Shown: positions 35,444 through 47,886 of the stretch, in pieces
Numbering within the stretch: the stretch's first letter is position 1
Layout of the letters: each line of letters starts with the position of its first letter
Source: Nemania diffusa
Taxonomy: Eukaryota > Ascomycota > Sordariomycetes > Xylariales > Xylariaceae
Assembly: GCA_038501195.1 (NCBI GenBank)
Contig: JBBPUQ010000002.1
Location: 3,968,001 to 4,032,000 of the forward strand
Direction: 5' to 3'
Length of the DNA stretch: 64,000 nucleotides
Notes under the pieces: model-generated
Told to the model about the DNA's origin: nothing
Database searches by the model: none
Seen by the model: only the letters and a program-made list of their open reading frames with translations
Translations under genes and position numbers: made by a program

Positions 35444-36559
35444 GGTGAGCCTATCGCTGAAAACGCCGGTGATGGAATAAGATGAAAGAAAGCAGCCGGC
35501 GGTCGGCAGTGGGGAATAGAAGATGTAGCCTAGTGGTTTATAGCACGGGCCAGAAAATACAACTTCTAGCCAGATAGCGTTCCCGCCGTTTTCTGCAGTT
35601 AGAGAGATAGAGAGAGAAAGAGAGGCAGCGCCTCAGAAAGGAAAGACAAAGTGGCGCAAAGCCGTAATAGCAAGGTGCTAGGCTATGCTTTAGACTGCCC
35701 AGCGCTAGAGATCTCAAGGTCGTAGAGCGGTAGGTAGAGTTGCGCCTCGCAGAAACCGCCTATGGAAAAGCGCAATGCTGCGTTCCGAGACAAAATCTTG
35801 TGTAGGTGTAGGTAGAGTAGGTATGTATACCTGTCTTGAAGTGGGTGTTGGGTACTTTAGAGGGAGGAAAGTTCGCAGGTGGGGGAACTTGCCACTGTGT
35901 TCTACGCAAGACGTAAGATCAACAAACATAGTGGATAAATTGGCAGGCTCCAGCCCGTTGCAGTAGCAACCAAAGCGCACTATATAAAGTACCTAACCTA
36001 AGATACGCTGTACCTACCTAGCCTACATCTATCAACTACCTACCTATTTGCCACTACTGCAGTTAGTTCTATTGTAAGGATTTCTTGACTATTAGATTCA
36101 AATTCTCACAGAAAGTTGTCGACTCCTTTGACTCTTTTTTCCTCCGGATAGGGAAAGCTTGCACCATTTGTATAGCATATTTCAAGAACCTTAACTACCT
36201 TAGGTAGATTCATTAAGATTTCGATTGCGTAATCTGCATCGATCTAACATATATACTACTGCTAGCTATGAATTCTAGTATTCTAGTACTGTAATACTCG
36301 CAGCATCTAGCTCCGATATGGATACATAGGCATCTCTCTAGATACCACATATGTATGTATGTACATCTATATTCCAACAGAATAATTATGTACATGACCT
36401 CGTAACACCTCGTAATACACTCCTAATCCCACACCAGGGACTGAAGATGTACAGCCCATTATTAGAACATTTCGGGAGTATTGTACTACTGTCCCTATGT
36501 AAGCGCTTCTTTCCTGATCGTTGATTGATCCTCCTTGACACATCTCACATAACAATTCG
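35444..36559. other. Intergenic region
   Basis: Upstream of src1 and downstream of the bHLH gene. It has a GA-rich tract at about 35605-35650, ACCT repeats at 35990-36050 and one exact TACCTTAGGTA copy. No gene is seen. Confidence 0.6.
36196..36206. repeat. TACCTWAGGTA palindrome, copy 4
   Basis: Exact TACCTTAGGTA in the 3' flank of the bHLH gene. Confidence 0.7.
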
Positions 36560-38676
36560 TTAGGATGCTGTCTCTGTTGTTTCCCGCAGCTTTTTCTCGG
36601 CTTCCTCTGCCCGTTTATTGGCCTCAGCCAACTCCTTCTGCAGATGTTTAATATATTCGATCGCTGACTCTACTGTGCTCGCCTTGCTGTTTGGTGTATT
36701 CGACTGCTTGGCGTCTGACTTATCCCCATTTGCGTTCTCGCCATCGCCTTCGCTACTCTCCTTCAGAGCGCCCTTAGGGAGCAGAGTCGCGATCTCTTGC
36801 AGCGCCGAGTTAATCCGGTTCCGACGACCTTGTTCTGCGATTTTGTGTGATGTTCGCTTCGAAGTCAAGTTCGTAGAGAGCTCGCTAGGATAGGTCACAC
36901 CAGGCACCGTGTTTCCTTCCAAAATCCTCTGGTAATTAGATTTGGAGGCCAGTAGTCTCGAAGTTGAGTCCTCGTTTGACAGTCCGGGTGTGCCCGGTAA
37001 TAGCGGTTTGATATTTGGTGAAATCCTCGGTAGTAAGGCTGGGGAGACGGAGCTGATGCTCGCTCGTTTCCTCCCGCCCTTTGGCGCCATGAGTGGCGTC
37101 TTTTTTAGAGAATGTGTTGTTGAAGGTCGAGGATTGAGTTGAGGGCTTTGACTAGCTGAGGCAGGTTGAATTGGCTTAGGAACAAGAGGCGATGGCAAAG
37201 GCTGGAGAGGTGTCATTTTCGGTGTCTCTGCCTCAGGAGATTCATGGAGTGCCTGCCGAGCCTTCGAGAGTAGTATTTGTGGTTCAGAAGTATTGATCGA
37301 ATTGATCGACTCCGGCAGCTCAAAGCTCTCGATATGCTCGGGGGCATTAGGGTCCGCCTGGCTTTGGTCTGCTGTCTGATTCCGGGGCGAGATTCTAAAG
37401 AGAGAGGCAGGCGTTGCAGGTGATGGCTTCCCATTTTGAGACTTTAGCAGGGGCACTGGCGCTGGCGCTGGTTTATCGCTGTTCTGAGGTGCAATATAAG
37501 GCGACTGCCGTGCTGATCGTGGTAGTGGGAGTGGCGGAGGAGGCATCTCAAGGGCTTCGGGCGAGACAGAGGCGTTATCCGACTCTTCGTTCGAAGACGC
37601 AGAGATAGACTTAGGCTTAGGAGCCGGCTCCGAGCCTTCGGCCACTGCCTCTGCCAAGTCACTCAAAGCCTGGGCATTCATTACTGGTGTTGAAGCAGTT
37701 TTTCTTCTCTGTGGTTTCGTGATCGGGGACTGCCGTACTTTTGGTTTCCTCCTCGGCACATTATTCTTGCGTGTCTCTTTCGACAAGTTATCGGCTGGGG
37801 TTGAAGCTGAAGGAGATTCCACTTCCATCGCAGCTGGCGAGTTGGTGGTTTGGCTGGTGTGGCCTGAGTGTCTCGGATCGTAGAACAACGTGGGATCCGA
37901 TTGCGCATATAGCGCCGGTGACGTTATAGGACTGAAGTATCCGCTAGGTACCATAAACTGATGGTCTACTGGGAAATGAGCATCTAGCGGAGTCACTGCA
38001 GGAGACACCAAAGGCGTGAAGGCCATCTTGAACAATGTCAGCTCACTGCAATGGCGTTAGACAAGAACAAACATACATCTTGCTGTTCCTTTATCTGCTG
38101 GTATCCGTCAAACATTCTCGACGAGTGCGCTTGGTCTTGTGAGGCAAAAAACTGGCTTGCAGCTTGCATCTCGAGACTCTGGGGGGTAGGGGGGACTATG
38201 TTTCGTTGCTGCTGCTGTTGTTGGGCGTACAGCGCAGCTTGCTGCTCTTGTAACCGTCTCTGCTGCTCCTCAAGTTGGCGTTGTTGCTGTTGGAGTCTCT
38301 GGTGTCGTAGGAAGTGTATCTGGGCGTCGATTTCCGATATGGCATCATCGGGTGTCTGTTGGTGAGGGAGGATTTGCGAGAGCACCGCGGGATGGCCTGG
38401 CGCAGATGTCATTGGCGGTACTTGATTATGGGCTCCCATATTGTTCTGCGCAACTATCGAGGACACATCTGCATCGCTCATGGGGGTATCAACCGGGTCG
38501 CGATGATCATGTTGCATCATGGAGGGGCCATTCTGGGTACCAAAGGGTTGGAAGTCGAACTGCATGGAATCGCTATTCGACATGCCGATGTCGAAGAACT
38601 GCTGGAAGTCGTCATCGCCGGTAGGGGAAATGTTCTGATCCTGCCCATTCCAGGCGGACGAGTTGATCATAGCCAT
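36560..38676 (-). CDS. nuc-1: bHLH transcription factor, NUC-1/Pho4-like phosphate-acquisition regulator, 2 exons
   Basis: Exon 1 (38676-38077, 200 codons) and exon 2 (38026-36560) join to 688 aa across a 50-nt GTATGT...AAG intron containing CTAAC. The N-terminus is acidic with DDDFQQFFDIGM. A Gln-rich, probably coiled segment follows at about 125-170. Then come FTPLVSPAVTPLD just after the junction and a basic Pro-rich part (VPRRKPKVRQSPITKPQRRK). The bHLH lies at about 588-668. Its basic region (SHKIAEQGRRNR) shows the His-x3-Glu-x3-Arg pattern of proteins that bind CACGTG-type E-boxes. The loop is long and Ser/Gly/Asn-rich, and a Leu/Glu/Lys-rich helix ends the protein. The architecture matches Neurospora NUC-1, the phosphorus acquisition-controlling protein that activates phosphatase and transporter genes when phosphate is scarce. 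The unusual AAG acceptor is supported by frame and family sequence. I am sure of the bHLH class, less of strict orthology. Confidence 0.82.
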
Positions 38677-41430
38677 CGCCGGTTGAGAAAGGGAAGCTCA
38701 CGGGAGCTCTCCGAGACACCACGGCTCGCCTTTGCCCTACACTGCACAGTACCTACTCAGTACTACGGTACAGAGAAAGAATGCCCCTCGCTGGGGTTCG
38801 AGGCGTGTCCGCAGGTGGAGGGGCTTCTCGCTCGGCGGGGTCAAATGTCCCGACTGCTCTACAGCCTGCTTTCTTGCTTTCGTAGATGAGATGGACGATG
38901 CGGGTTGCTGCAGTTGCACAGGATGTGGTCGTTCATCGCATTTCTCTAGTGCCGCCGGACGGAAATGTATAGGTATCACCTGGACAGTAGGCCAAGGTAG
39001 GCAAAGTGGAGCTGCAGCAACAATGCGGTTGGAGATGTGCCCTGGATTCGACTGGATGCTGGATGGCGACACTTAAGGCATAGGGCGGCGTAATCGTGCT
39101 GCAAGTTGTTGGGGAATGATACATAAAAACTTCGAAAATAAAAAAGTTTATTTTCTTATTATCGATTTGCGCTATTGTCGCTGGGTTGGAAAAAGGCGAA
39201 GAGGGAGACGATGCTTGACCAAAGCGACTGGGCTACGGCCAATATCGGCGAGGATCAGAAGAAAAGCCGACTAGCGCAGAGCAGTTAACGATCGAAGGAG
39301 AACGGCGAGTGGGGGGTGGGGGTTCGAGGGTGGGATACTTATTGGCTGTTGCTAATAATGATCCAGTTTCATTGGCTGTAGAGAACTAGACTACCTAGGA
39401 ACCTAGAATCTAGGTAGGTAGTCCACGCAGTAAGTCAGTCTCCCTCAGGTAACTTTAAGGAACTATAAAACGGTTTGAGGTGAGCTATTATAGCCTTTAA
39501 AGGGCCCGCAGCCCCGTAATTTTCTGCGTACCTGACTCTGTATATAGGTACCTCATACCCGCCAAACTACCTATACGAACAGGCAGGCTCTCTACATACC
39601 TATGTACAGTACTGTCCTTAAGTACTTCTCACAATATATCCCCATATTTATTATGTAATTTTTAGCCAAAGCAGCTAGCTTAGGTATTTACCTAGGTGAA
39701 TAGCTGCAAAAACTTACTTATACTTCAGAGTGTCCATTGTCCTTCAGTCAACTTTAGTCAAAGTCTACCCAACATAAAAACCCTCTCCAGTATTTCGAAA
39801 TTTCGATTTTAATATTTACTTCTAGCACTACCTATGAACATCCATTTCAAATATTTTGAAAGAGCTGACAAGTAGTGAAGAATGGCAAATCACTGTGCAG
39901 AAGTGAAGGTAACGGCAAGCCTGTATGATGCCAATCAATATCTACAAAAAACGCATAGTCTGCAGCAGTTAATTACTTGTTAATGATCAATCCCATTCTA
40001 ACAGTCTCTATTGTGAGTATTATGAGGGAGATACAAAACTACAAAAGGCTCTGTATTCCAAGGCACTAGGTTGCAATTGAAGGGCAGCATAGCAGAACTA
40101 CAAGAGCAAGAGCCTAGTATCAACAACCTTTAGCCAACAGCAAATGCTACTTTTAGGGATACCTTCCCAATCTTAACAAAGCGAATGAAAGTAGAGGCTA
40201 GGCTCGGCTATGCCAACCGTAGCTAAGTTGAACTCTTGGAAAATGGCGAAGGGAATTCCTAACAGCCAGCTTAACTTCTCAGTATTTGTGGCGTATATAT
40301 ACCTAAGTAGGTAGGCACCTTGCATCAGGGGCATGCTCTCTGTAAGTTTGTCTAAACCCTACACGTATTTCTATTGGTCCAAAAATAGCCTCAAAGATAT
40401 CGAGAGTTAAGAGTGTAGGTATATAGTCTATAGAAACAGTTAGGTTTCTCACATGAACCGTGTATATTTTGATGACTCGTGGGCCAACATACCTTAATAG
40501 AGCATAGATGGGGTCCCTACCAGGCACCCCCCACTTTACTCACTGTGAACTTCAAAGATAGATTGGAACCGAACAAAGCTACCCTACCTTAGGTAATTTA
40601 TCATGCATAGGTATGTCCTAACAGTCGAAGAAACTAATAAAATACGAATGTTGGGTAGGATCACATAAGGTAATGCAAGGGTTCAGCCCATGACACTCCA
40701 CTGCTAGTTGAGAGATCTCGCAGTTAGTAGGAGCCCTGTATTTTGTATGTCGCTCAACAAGTCGTACCAATATACCTAAGTCTGCCTAAGGCATGTAATG
40801 CTGCGGGGACTCCGCGTCACATGAATCAGGGTGTAATATGGGTATACTACCTAGACCGTGCCAGGTATTAACAGAGTAGGTACCTATAAAATAATGTGTC
40901 AATATAATTAGGTCAGCATCATAATCAAGAGCATGAGTAGTGTAGTGTAATACAACGCCCTACCTAACCTGCCTTCCTATCTACAGAATAGATATCGACT
41001 CAGCACGCTAGAAATGCTCGCCCCGTTTTGCCTAGCTGAATGTTGATGCTAGTGGACGCAGGCATTGGCTGCGGCAGGCTACAGCGCACACCTCAGCGCT
41101 GCGGAGATTAGATGTACAACTGGAAGCGACCAGCTATCTGCATCCTATCTGCAAAGAGTATGACAGCAAAGCTGAAAAAAGAATGATAAAATCCTAGACG
41201 ATTGACTACTAGATACCGACTAGGTACTTACTTACCAACCAACCATACCTATATCTACCGCGAAAGCAGCCACATCAATCAGTACCGCAGTGAACACGTC
41301 GTTTTCCTACCGAGCCTAAAATCAATTGTTCGTCGCCAGACAAAGCCAGCCGAGCTTTTGCGCGCATTCCTCTACAGCCTCGCCTCGCATTACATCTTCT
41401 CGATAACGGCAATCCCACGCGCTCGTCACC
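38677..41430. other. Intergenic region, divergent, 2.75 kb
   Basis: Lies between the nuc-1-like gene (-) and shr3 (+). It carries ACCT/CCTAGG repeat clusters (39395-39425, 40300-40320), one exact TACCTTAGGTA copy and AT-rich sequence around 39650-39900. Short frames (for example 40303-40527 on the minus strand) are unsupported. Confidence 0.55.
40585..40595. repeat. TACCTWAGGTA palindrome, copy 5
   Basis: Exact TACCTTAGGTA in the intergenic region upstream of shr3. Confidence 0.7.
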
Positions 41431-42329
41431 ATGGCGGACAAATGGGTAGACTGGTCCAAGAACGTGCGGTCTAAGGACTACCGCGGCGCTTCATCCTTTG
41501 CGACCTTCATGATCATCGGGCGTAAGTAGCCCTTTCCCATTAGCTGCCCATGTTTTGCAGTGTCTAGGTAGTGTTAGCGACAAGCCGACATGCTATCAAC
41601 ACCTCCTTCTCTGCGATGCGACTCCTTGCCACCTCAAACCAAGCCCACCTCTCCTGGCCATAGATCCCTATGTGTTATGGCGCAAACTAACCATGTCTCT
41701 ATCTAGCTGTCTGCTTTCTGCTGGGTATCCTCTTCGCCGAGTTCCCGTATGACTTCCCTCTCCTCTGGACCTCGGACCCCATCGAATCGTCCTACCTCGA
41801 CCAGCTGGAGACGCACCTCAAGTTCGTGCACCAGTCGCCGCCGCTGATCTCGCGCATGCTCACCATCATGATGGGCACGGGCTTCCTGGGCTTCTTCATC
41901 AAGCTGTTCCGCGCGTCGGAGAGCAACATGCTGTTCGACGGCGCCTCGCTCGTGCTCTACGTCATCGGCGTCGGCGTCTACATCGCCAACATCGTCAAGG
42001 GCCTGCGCTTCGTGAGCGCCGGCGTCTGGCACGCCCCCGACTACGCCGGCAACCTGCCCGCCTCGGCCCAGGACCCCGCCGACGGCCCCCTCGTGCTCGG
42101 CCGCGAGGACAGCCTCAAGGTCATGGCCGCTAGCAACACCATCCTCGCCCTCGTCCTCGTCGGCGTCCTCGTCCTGCAGGCCGGCCAGTGGTACGCCGAG
42201 CGCAAGGACAACGAGGAGTTCGAGCGCCTCGAGCGCGAGAATGCGGAAGAGGAGAAGAACGCCGCCAGTGGCGCGAGCGCTGCTCCCCAGACGGCCTCGG
42301 AGAAGAGAGCCAATAAGAAGAAGCAGTAA
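41431..42329 (+). CDS. shr3: ER packaging chaperone for amino-acid permeases, Shr3 family, 2 exons
   Basis: Exon 1 (41431-41521) and exon 2 (41707-42329) join in frame to 237 aa across a 185-nt GTAAGT...TAG intron. The join creates FMIIGPVCFLLGILF, which matches the first helix of Shr3. Four hydrophobic helices lie at about 22-44, 80-98, 106-130 and 168-189. A charged lysine-rich tail ends KRANKKKQ, a likely ER-retention/COPI-binding lysine cluster. In yeast, Shr3 folds and packages amino-acid permeases into COPII vesicles in the ER membrane. The start ATG has a good context (CACCATGG). Codons are strongly GC-ending (runs of CTC, GTC, GGC), unlike mph1 or the HET gene, which suggests high expression rather than transfer. 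Length and helix number are normal for the family. Confidence 0.92.
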
Positions 42330-42881
42330 TCGCGGTACCGAATTAGCCGGGGCGGCTTCTTTCTTATTATTTGGATGTGGTTTGGCAGGAGGTGGCCTGG
42401 GCGCCCTGAAACATTCTGAGTCAACTTCATCATCATTTCTGACTGCAATGGAGCAGGCAGGCGGAAAAGCGCATCGGTGAGGGGAAAATATGTCCTTTTA
42501 TTTTTTTCTGCGAAAATGAAAAGTGTATATTGGTTGATGATCACATGCCTGCCCGTTCTTCAAAGATTCCCGAACTGACTGACTGACTGATACTGGCTGC
42601 TCAAGTGATGAATGTGAATTCAAGTCTCGTACTTTATGAAAAGAAAATCGCTATATACAAGGAATAAAAACGTAAATGCGACAGCAATGCCGAACTCCTG
42701 GTCCCCAGTGGTATCAAATCGTTGTGAAAAAGAAAGCCCCCGATTACCAGGCCCGTAGGCGCCAGCCCTTAAAAACGCCGCTCATGCTATTAACTCTATA
42801 CGCATGCATGTCATACCATACTACTTATGCCATGCAAAAGACCCGTTGTCGGGCCCGGCCAGCCTAGGCACCGACGGACGA
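42330..42881. other. Intergenic region, convergent
   Basis: 3' flanks of shr3 and the cysteine-rich membrane protein gene. No other gene is seen. Confidence 0.6.
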
Positions 42882-44201
42882 TCATAGGCGTCTACCACCA
42901 GTTCCTTCTCCTCCTCCACCACCACCACCACCACGACCTGGGGTCGGCATAGGCGAATCGAGCCCGTTGCGGTCGGCGTGGGCCTGGAACTCGGTCCACG
43001 TCGTGTCGCGGCGGGTGTATATCGACGGCGACCCGACGGTCGACGGGTCCGCGAAGATGTTGATGCTCTCGCTGCCGCCGCTATGGAAGTGCTCCCCGCG
43101 CGGCGTGAACGGGGCCGGCAGGAAGCCAGGGCCGCCGCCGCCACCGCCCGAGTAGCGGTCCGTGAGGTTCCTGAGGCCCCCGACCTCGGCGGAGTTGTGG
43201 TGGCTCCGCGGCGTGCCCTCGCCCTCCACCGGGGTCGTCGGCCTGCTGTGGGAGGGGAAGCCGAGGGAGGCCGAGTAGGGCGAGCCGGGCGGCAGGAAGT
43301 GGCCGCCGTGCTGCTGCGGCTGCGGCTGCGTGGGCGTGTGCGTGTGCGGCTGCGTGGGCGTCGTGGGCGAGGACGAGACGCTGGGGTTCTGCACCTTGGC
43401 GAGGAAGTCCAGGCGCTGCGTGTGGTAGTCGGCGTGCGGCATGGGCGCGCTGATGATGTCGCCGCTGATGATGTTGCCGAAGGACTGCGACGAGTCGCGC
43501 TTCTCGCGCGCCGCGGCGGCCTTCTTGCGGCGGTGCCGCTGCACGCAGACGCAGGCCGTGATCAGCGAGAGGCCCAGCAGCCCGCCCACGACGCCGCCCA
43601 CGATGGCCGCCGTGTTGAGGGTTTTGCGGGCCGTCGTGGACGCTGGTGGCTCTGTCGATGCGCTCGCGTCAGCGGTTGATGTAGTCCCCGCCGCTGTGCT
43701 GCTGGTGCTGGTCGCCCCGTTCGAGGCAGTTGATGTTGGATGGGCGGACGAGGGTGCAGCGGGCGTACTTGCTGCGTTTGGCTTCTTGCTTTGGTCTGCG
43801 TCCATCACACAGTCGCCACTATTGCCGTCGCAGTGATAGCCCCAAGGACAGCAGCCGTTGCCGCATGTCGGGAGCTTCCCGCTGAGTACCGTCGTCTTGA
43901 CCGCCGCCTTCGGGTTCGTCGCTGGGTTCTGGAGCGACAGTGTGCAGCTGATGGTCTGTATTGTTGTGCAGCTACTGCCCTCCGGGCAGCACAGCACCGT
44001 CGTCCCCCCGGCCAGCAGGTTACATGTCGATCCGGTCGAGCAGCAGAAGTTCGCCGGAAGCCCGGCTTGCGTGCATTGCGTGTAATTAGCGGCACATGTG
44101 CCGGCTCTCTCGAACACCAGGTTCGGCAGAGCAGAGGTCGCGGACGCAATCGCCAGGACTGCCGCGAGTTGCAGGGTCCATAGCGGACCTCGAGCGTACA
44201 T
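42882..44201 (-). CDS. Cysteine-rich single-pass cell-surface protein (putative wall sensor-like)
   Basis: A single-exon frame of 439 aa from ATG 44201; the frame continues upstream to a GTG, but the ATG gives a proper signal peptide (about 1-24, LWTLQLAAVLAIASATSA). The ectodomain has more than a dozen cysteines in paired patterns (NFCCSTGSTC, VLCCPEGSSC, CGNGCCPWGYHC). A Ser/Thr/Ala-rich stalk at about 142-192 is probably O-mannosylated. One transmembrane helix lies at about 196-221 (AAIVGGVVGGLLGLSLITAC), stopped by RHRRKK. The tail of about 210 residues is Pro/Gly/His-rich and ends in a Gly run from a GGN microsatellite. The layout is that of fungal Mid2/WSC-type wall sensors, though the Cys spacing is not a standard WSC domain. 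The ligand and function are unknown. GC-ending codons dominate. Confidence 0.8.
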   Translation of the reverse strand: MYARGPLWTLQLAAVLAIASATSALPNLVFERAGTCAANYTQCTQAGLPANFCCSTGSTCNLLAGGTTVLCCPEGSSCTTIQTISCTLSLQNPATNPKAAVKTTVLSGKLPTCGNGCCPWGYHCDGNSGDCVMDADQSKKPNAASTPAAPSSAHPTSTASNGATSTSSTAAGTTSTADASASTEPPASTTARKTLNTAAIVGGVVGGLLGLSLITACVCVQRHRRKKAAAAREKRDSSQSFGNIISGDIISAPMPHADYHTQRLDFLAKVQNPSVSSSPTTPTQPHTHTPTQPQPQQHGGHFLPPGSPYSASLGFPSHSRPTTPVEGEGTPRSHHNSAEVGGLRNLTDRYSGGGGGGPGFLPAPFTPRGEHFHSGGSESINIFADPSTVGSPSIYTRRDTTWTEFQAHADRNGLDSPMPTPGRGGGGGGGGEGTGGRRL

Positions 44202-47200
44202 GACTTCTTTGGTCACTCGAGATTGCTACGTTGTCGAAAGGTCGATGTGGAGTGTATAGAACGTGAAATATAGAAGTGAAGGTCTATTTTAAAAAGGAAT
44301 AGATAGAATATAAAAAACTAGGCGCGAGCGTGAACTCGGGTAGAAAGGTGAAGAATATAGTAGATATAAATTAACGCCAAGAAGAAAAATAGATCAACCA
44401 CGAGGACTCTCAAGAGGGCGCCAGGAGGGTAGGGTAGGGTCTGGAGGAAATATAAGAGCCAAGAGAGTCACACACAAACAATGAAAGAGAAGTTGTATAA
44501 GTTTCAGGGTTAATTTCTAAATAGGGTCAATGCTCGAGGAGAAAGGGATCAAACAAAGACTCATTCGAGAAAGCTCATCTACAGTATGATAATGAGAGAA
44601 AAGATATTCATCACCTTTGATCCCACTTGGATTGATTGCCCAGTATTCAATATCTTGGCTTGAACGGATACGTAGCCTAGTTCCCAACAGTCGGTCGACA
44701 AGAAGCTTGCGGCCTCCACCGCCCAACCAAAGCAGCTTTATTCGGCCAGGCATGGCTGCCCTGGACTAGAGAGGGCCGACCACCTAGCACTTGACTGGAT
44801 GCGTGTGCTCTAAATTTAATTTGAGAGCATAGTGAAGAGTAGGGTGGTGCAGCAGCGATTCTTGCCACGTCCCAGAGGGCCATGTCGTTATCAAAACGAG
44901 AGGCTCTCGTGAGGCGAATCGCTGGTCCAAGGCATTGGCGGTTACAGAATTGTCCCATTGGCAGCGAGGGCGGTTGAGCGACAAAGAACTGGGATTGGTC
45001 CAAATCGGGAACTGGTTTTTTTCAAATTAGGCGCGTTGAGAGCAAATGCGTGCTTGTGATTGGATACCGGAATCCGCACTATATTTCTGTACCGCAGCTA
45101 GATTCCAGTGGGGTCTTCTGGCCCGTGGGCGACGACTGTCTCTTGAAACAATCTCCAAGCCCTTTCTTGGCACAAGAAACACTCAACACCACCGACTACG
45201 CATAATATCTCGTATCCAGGCACCAATGGTTATGATACAATGCTCTAAACGTGCAGTTTCTTGCTTTGCGTCATGCCGGAGTATCCAGACCTGCTCATGC
45301 GATCTGTCGGTATACATAAGTGATTCATAAGTCCACCACCTTTGTACGACTTATATATCTAAATAAATCCTGTCTCTATGCGTACCTCCTATCTACCAGT
45401 TACCTACCCCCTCACTCTCGAATTGAGGCACTGTTAGCGGGTCGAGAAGTTAAATATGTCATGGGTGTCTATCTAACTACCAAGTGTGCGGCTGCGATTA
45501 GACTCTGTGGTTGAATGAACTTATCTTACTTAGGTAGTTGATGCTCACATGGCCCTTGGAAATTGCAATGTCCACTAGATATCTATGTATAGGCTACGCA
45601 TACCGCCTTCGTCCGCGGAGATGTTAACTGTTGCGTCTGACAGGATCCATATACTTAGGCATCTCGTCAGTCCACACATCTATAAACGTACGGTGTAGGT
45701 AGATGCCTAAGCCCTTTGCAGCTCGTCTGGTTGTACGCATACATAGACAGCGACCATGACAGCTTGGTCAGGCCGCCCCTCGACGGCCGCAAGCGCTCCC
45801 TCGGCGTAGGCCTCCTCCGGCCTCGGCTCGTATGTCTGTATGTATGTATACAGTCACAAGCAGAATCTCGCTTGATGCAAACCTGTGCTCTAGACTAGTC
45901 TCCCTGGGGATCGCACAAGGTCGAATAAGATGTGGCGTGGTCATACTGTTCGCCAACACATATACGCATAGGGTAGCCCCCAACCCTAATTCGTTCTTCA
46001 GTGCACGTAGCACGTTCGTCCCACGCCCGTCATGTGATGATGGCAGGTTGTCACAGCCCCCAATTCACCAGCTTGCCATCCCGTTTGCTTCTCCGTCGGC
46101 AAACACGCCATCCGTTCCCGTTGCCGTTCCGGTGCCGATGCCGCGTCCTGGGGGCCATTCTCGAGCAATGTTGTGGCGGAGTTCAGAATTGCGCACGCGC
46201 ACGCTGTGGCTTACTTACTCGCAGAGAAGAGCCCCCTCCCCCACCCCTCAACAGGATGTGACGCTGGGTAACATCGGTGTCTTCCCCGGAGCCAGAGCCA
46301 GAGCCAGCCCCGGCCGAAAAGGAGCACATATGCAGCTTGCTGGAGAACGCATTGTCGCCAACCCACCACAAGACGGGAGCGTGCAGCTTCCGAGATCCTG
46401 GGAAGGCAGCGCACCGACTGCTGTCAGCCCAGTGGTACGGTAGAAATGTGCCTAGAATGTCGCCTATGACATCGAAGAACGCGGCTTCGATCCCTCTGTT
46501 TGCAGGCTCCGACATCGTTGTTTTCTGCGTTGTCGGCTGATACAGTTGTGGCGGCGATTGCGTGTTCGCAGCATTTGTACCGGCGCTGGCTTGTCTATAC
46601 GTGTGTTACATGTCACATCTGAATTGACCCGTGACAGGTCGCCGATGGGCGATTCCCGACTATGAATGATGGGAGCAGGCCTCGGGCCTCGGCCTAGTGT
46701 ATTGCGCAATTGAATAGACATGGCTGGGAATTGTTAATGGGGAATGCCATCAACGTCATTTCAGACATGTAACCATCCAACCAAACTACGCATGGCCATG
46801 TGCCCATGCGATCGTCCAAGACACCGGAAGGCATGGGATAACGGGCCCCGTGGTCCCAATGTGTCACCGTGTCTTACCGACAACTGGGTACTAAAGTCTC
46901 CCTTGCTTTGCGTACCTGCGACAGTGTTCCACAGCACTTCAAACAAAATCTGATAATACCATGTGCACTGTGAGTTGTAAGTATCTACCTAGTTGAAACG
47001 ATGACAATTTCCTTTCCCCTCGTCTATCATTGTTGGCTCACAATCATTCCTTGCGATTCTCGCCTCACTTTCTAACTAGTTACTATGGGCTACAATTCAC
47101 TTTCACTCATGGGTTGGGGTTTTTTTTTTCACAACTAGGAAACCAAATACGAATCTAATGTAACAAATAACATATCGCGAATAGACAAAGGCCCAAATAT

Positions 47201-47886
47201 TCGCCAAAACCGTGAAACAATTTAATGCAACTCGTAAAAGAATTATGGGACAAAGGCTTTAATTGTGAATGTTTTCTTTTATTGTGGTGTAACTGGTTGA
47301 TTACACTGCTTTTCTTGGGATTTTCTTTTCTCTATCCTCAAGAGTTTTGAGAGGCGGGAAGCAATCATAGCGGTGCTTCCCTTCCTGAACCTCTCAGGCC
47401 ACTTCGCTAATACGAAGCCGTCCTAATCCGCTCTGTACCTAATCCGCTCTGTACATGGCTCCAAATTGACCCGGAACTCCTTCCAACCATGCCTGGGTAT
47501 CCCTGGACCAGATAACCATGGTCTAATAGAGTAATAACAAAATAAGTAACTCAAGTCATCGCTGTTCTTCGTAAGCCATGCTATCGTTCTGTTCCTCGCT
47601 GTTAGGAGGCCGCCTATCCACCCCGTCCGCTGTATGTGTATTAAGATTCCGAGCCCAAAGTGTCGTTCCGATTCGCCTCGCGGCTTCCTCTCTGAGGTAT
47701 ATGATATGTTCAACGCAAAAATAACAAAATGCAAAAGGGAAAAAAAAAAACTTTCCGAACCAAGCGCTACGTGCAAGAGACGGTGATTGTCCCGCATCAC
47801 CTACGGTAGGGCACATGCATCTGAGGGGGACAGCCTGCTGTCGCAGACCGCACTCCTCAAGACCTGCTATCTTGGAGAGCGACCGC
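44202..47886. other. Intergenic region, 3.7 kb
   Basis: Contains a possible decayed gene fragment at 44517-45003 on the minus strand (see its entry). There is also a GC-rich patch at about 46000-46480 with overlapping frames and a CCAGAG tandem near 46287-46310, and homopolymer T/A runs near 47120 and 47741. I see no supported intact gene. Confidence 0.5.
44517..45003 (-). pseudogene. Possible relic of a patatin-like phospholipase gene
   Basis: Two overlapping minus-strand frames (about 45003-44677 and 44753-44517) read like protein but cannot be joined into a normal gene. The block DMALWDVARIAAAPPY (about 44880-44835) resembles the segment around the catalytic Asp side of patatin domains (usually [LI]WEAARATSAAP). 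No GXSXG motif or upstream domain is visible. This may be a fragment or chance. Confidence 0.22.

Noticed and set aside
42978..43679. 233-codon plus-strand frame opposite the Cys-rich membrane protein gene
   Set aside because: It is an antisense shadow rich in Arg/Ala/Val, typical of GC-rich coding sequence read on the wrong strand.
46183..46515. 110-codon minus-strand frame in a GC-rich patch
   Set aside because: The frame is produced by a CCAGAG tandem and GC-rich composition, overlaps equally long frames in other phases, and has no family features.
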